From: Deltaproteobacteria bacterium
GTDB taxonomy: Bacteria > Desulfobacterota > SM23-61
Length of the DNA stretch: 5,908 nt
NCBI GenBank assembly: GCA_026388915.1
Contig: JAPLIW010000213.1
Location: 1-5,908, forward strand
Direction: 5' to 3'
The translations under genes and the position numbers were made by a program. Positions 4,624 to 5,908 of this stretch are shown here, in pieces. The first letter of the stretch is position 1. Each line of letters begins with the position of its first letter. The notes under the pieces were generated by a model. The model was given only the letters and a program-made list of their open reading frames with translations. It was not told the origin of the DNA and did not search any database.

Positions 4624-4980
4624 AGCTCATAGGTCATAGCTGATGGGAAAAAGCGTTGGTCGTTACTGGTTATTCGTTACTCGTTGAGAAGTGCAGAAAC
4701 GAGGAGAAGGAACAGGAAACAGGAGACAGGAGACAGGACAGGGAGCCAAGGGCTCCGCAAGAGGAGCGTCACGCTAAGGCGTGACTTGAGGAGCGTGCGC
4801 CAGGGCGCACTCGAGGAGCGCTTCGCTTATCGAAGCAGAGAGCGGAGAGCGGAGAGCCAGGAGCTTGGAGAAACCAAGGACGAAGGGGAAAACCGTTATT
4901 CGTTACTGGTTCTACGACTGCGGATTGCGCAATGAAAAAGAACAAAGACTGTTGCCGGTTCCCAGTTGCCCGTTGCAGGG
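4624..4980 (+). repeat. Large mosaic intergenic repeat block
   Basis: This gene-free stretch repeats the modules of the other gaps: C (TTATTCGTTACTCGTTGAGA at 4670, and a second partial copy TTATTCGTTACTGG at 4897), D (GGAACAGGAAACAGGAGACA at 4708), B (GAAGCAGAGAGCGGAGAGCG at 4832), then E (CGGATTGCGCAATGAAAAAG at 4921) and A (GTTGCCGGTTCCCAGTTGCC at 4951). Embedded in it is the hairpin array at 4742-4836. Short open frames crossing it are not credible genes. From 4981 to the mazF end nothing else stands out but a run of eight C (5032-5039). Confidence 0.7.
4742..4836 (+). repeat. Array of four hairpins with different stems, three preceded by GAGGAGC
   Basis: Four short palindromes follow each other: GGAGCC-AAG-GGCTCC (4742-4756), GTCACGC-TAAG-GCGTGAC (4768-4785), GTGCGC-CAGG-GCGCAC (4795-4810) and GCTTCG-CTTAT-CGAAGC (4820-4836). 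The word GAGGAGC stands directly before the last three (4761, 4788, 4813), giving a period of 25-27 bases. Stem sequences differ while pairing is perfect. GCTCC of hairpin 1 could also pair with the next GGAGC. None has a T tract. Function is unknown. Confidence 0.8.
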
Positions 4981-5045
4981 ACAAGATGAATGAGCTAGAA
5001 AGTTTGGGGGAGAAAATCGGTAAGGGACTGGCCCCCCCCATTCGG

Positions 5046-5414
5046 TCAATCAGCGGCAAAAGGATAAATCCCGATAACTTCCAGAACGGCCTCGTAGACC
5101 TTCTTCATCAGATCGGATTCCAAATTAGCGATGGGGCCGGATGTGATTCGCCGGTTGTGGATGGCACGGATCTGGTCAATGAGAAGATCGGAATCCCGGG
5201 TGAGCTTTTCACGGGCTTTGATCCTGATGCGGAGTGGCTCTGCATCGTCGATGAGATTCGTCGTGAGGGGGATGATGATCGTGGATGGATGTCCGGCATC
5301 CAAAAGGGCCTGATCCTGAAGAATGAGGACGGGTCTCGTTTTTCCAGGCTCCGTCCCTTTTTGCGGGTTGAGATTTGCCAACCAGATCGCCCCGTGCTTA
5401 AAAGCCGGGGTCAT
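5046..5414 (-). CDS. mazF: MazF/PemK-family mRNA interferase toxin
   Basis: This 122-residue protein is a PemK/MazF toxin, a ribosome-independent, sequence-specific endoribonuclease. The family pattern is clear: the strand KHGAIWLANLNPQKGTEPGKTRPVLILQ (6-33) with the catalytic arginine expected at Arg27, then IIIPLTTN (46-53) with the catalytic threonine at 51 or 52, and DQIRAIHNRRI (80-90). The ATG at 5414 is chosen over the upstream in-frame start at 5438 because MTPAFKHGAIW fits the family and GAGGTGG lies three bases before it. The first 17 bases overlap the antitoxin gene, so translation is probably coupled. The cleavage sequence cannot be predicted. Confidence 0.94.
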   Translation of the reverse strand: MTPAFKHGAIWLANLNPQKGTEPGKTRPVLILQDQALLDAGHPSTIIIPLTTNLIDDAEPLRIRIKAREKLTRDSDLLIDQIRAIHNRRITSGPIANLESDLMKKVYEAVLEVIGIYPFAAD

Positions 5415-5634
5415 GTTCCACCTCGCTGAATTCCGCATTGATCCGCATGCTTTCCTTGCGGACTCGCCTGCTGAGCTTCATAACCCGGGCCCTTCGCCTT
5501 TCTTCTTTGACTTTGCTGTTCATCGTGAGGATGGCCTGGCGCAGGTACGCGGTGCGAGGCACATTCAGCTCTTTCGCGATCTTATCCACCTCGTTCAAGA
5601 CGTTATCGGGGAGACGAATTGAAATCGTAGTCAT
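5398..5634 (-). CDS. Ribbon-helix-helix antitoxin (MazE-like partner of MazF)
   Basis: This 78-residue protein has an N-terminal ribbon-helix-helix domain: MTTISIRLPDNVLNEVDKIA (1-20), the strand and first helix, then the second helix VPRTAYLRQAIL (25-36). The basic linker KEERRRARVMKLSRRVRKES (43-62) and the tail INAEFSEVEHDPGF should occupy the MazF dimer groove. It overlaps mazF by 17 bases and is the first gene of the operon. GGAG lies ten bases before the ATG at 5634, a rather long spacing. Autorepression at the promoter palindrome (5655-5665) is expected from the family. Confidence 0.9.
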   Translation of the reverse strand: MTTISIRLPDNVLNEVDKIAKELNVPRTAYLRQAILTMNSKVKEERRRARVMKLSRRVRKESMRINAEFSEVEHDPGF

Positions 5635-5654
5635 GTTCGTATTTCTCCATGTAT

Positions 5655-5693
5655 TACTATTAGTATGCTAACGTGGAATACGAAAAAGGTCAA
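5655..5693 (-). promoter_or_regulatory. Promoter and operator-like palindrome of the mazF operon
   Basis: On the minus strand TTGACC (5693-5688), exactly 17 bases and TAGCAT (5670-5665) form a sigma70 promoter. Directly downstream, TACTAATAGTA (5665-5655) is an inverted repeat of TACT with a three-base centre, overlapping the -10 edge and the likely start of transcription. It is a candidate site for the ribbon-helix-helix antitoxin. Confidence 0.6.
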
Positions 5694-5707
5694 GGTTTTT
5701 TCTCGCC

Positions 5708-5790
5708 CGCTTCGCTTGAGGCAGGCCAAAGAAGCAGGAAGCGGAGAGCATAGGGCAAGGAGACCGGAGTCAGGAAACAGGAGCCAGGTT
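5708..5790 (+). repeat. Mosaic intergenic repeat block right of the mazF operon
   Basis: Module B (GAAGCAGGAAGCGGAGAGCA at 5731, then TAGGGCAAGGAG) and module D (GGAGTCAGGAAACAGGAGCC at 5766) recur here. GCTTC (5709-5713) can pair with GAAGC (5731-5735), reminiscent of the fourth hairpin at 4820-4836. Confidence 0.6.
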
Positions 5791-5890
5791 CGAGGTGCAA
5801 GAAGCAAAGTATTCCCAGTAAATTTATTGCATTAAATTTTTATATCCGATAATATTCAATAAAACAGGGCCAAACAGGAGGGGGCTCAAA

Positions 5891-5908
5891 ATGGCAGGGG
5901 TTACATTT
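5891..5908 (+). CDS. Start of a gene leaving the window (product unknown)
   Basis: AGGAGGGGG (5876-5884) lies six bases before an ATG, which opens MAGVTF and runs off the window end. Upstream is an AT-rich stretch (about 5815-5862) with TTGCAT and TAATAT 17 bases apart, a weak but plausible promoter. Six residues cannot identify a family. The opening is like that of some sugar-ABC-transporter ATPases, but this is only a hint. Confidence 0.5.

Noticed and set aside
4742..4836. Tandem intrinsic terminators
   Set aside because: The hairpins are not followed by T tracts on either strand, and no plus-strand gene ends just upstream.
4742..4858. CRISPR array
   Set aside because: The repeated word is only seven bases, the period is about 26, and the intervals are palindromes rather than unrelated spacers. 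There are no cas genes.
811..4980. Chromosomal integron with TA cassettes
   Set aside because: No attC-type paired core sites or integrase are visible, and operons point in both directions. The intergenic modules do not have the imperfect palindrome layout of attC.
4684..5429. Plus-strand open frames across the repeat block and opposite mazF
   Set aside because: Their sequences are made of repeat-derived Arg/Ser/Glu-rich strings or mirror mazF codons, with no family signal or suitable ribosome binding site.

Overview
This window is an accessory region made of small toxin-antitoxin (TA) operons, a REP-associated tyrosine transposase (RAYT) element and a family of intergenic repeats. It holds no housekeeping gene, rRNA or tRNA, so the host cannot be fixed. 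The mix of families (AF2212/DUF104, AbrB, HicBA, ribbon-helix-helix and PemK/MazF modules), the sigma70-type promoters, the purine-rich Shine-Dalgarno sites and the repetitive intergenic DNA point to an environmental Gram-negative bacterium. A deltaproteobacterial (Desulfobacterota-like) host is my best guess, with low confidence.

Layout. Minus strand 48-681: an AF2212-like antitoxin and a PIN toxin. 739-957: degenerate repeats. 953-1804: a RAYT element with an 11-bp terminal inverted repeat and a transposase gene on the plus strand. 1891-1930: a hairpin in the intergenic stretch. Plus strand 2031-2398: hicB-hicA, where hicA is only 57 codons and easily missed. 2421-2693: repeats. Plus strand 2837-3503: an AbrB-type antitoxin and a PIN toxin. 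3572-3672: a second, transposase-less copy of the RAYT left end, followed by more repeats. Minus strand 3872-4520: a ribbon-helix-helix antitoxin and a PIN toxin, with an apparent frameshift in the antitoxin. 4593-4980: repeats, including an unusual row of four hairpins with different stems. Minus strand 5046-5634: a ribbon-helix-helix antitoxin and a MazF toxin. 5708-5790: repeats. 5891 to the end: a strong ribosome binding site and the first six codons of a gene that leaves the window.

Five complete or near-complete type II TA operons therefore lie in under 6 kb, in both orientations. All have the antitoxin first and overlapping or nearly touching genes, and four have a recognisable promoter. 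The toxins are expected to be RNases (three PIN/VapC, one HicA, one MazF) held inactive by their partners. Related repeat modules occupy the gaps between operons, which suggests that the operons were assembled or are exchanged as cassettes through the repeats or RAYT ends; that last point is inference.
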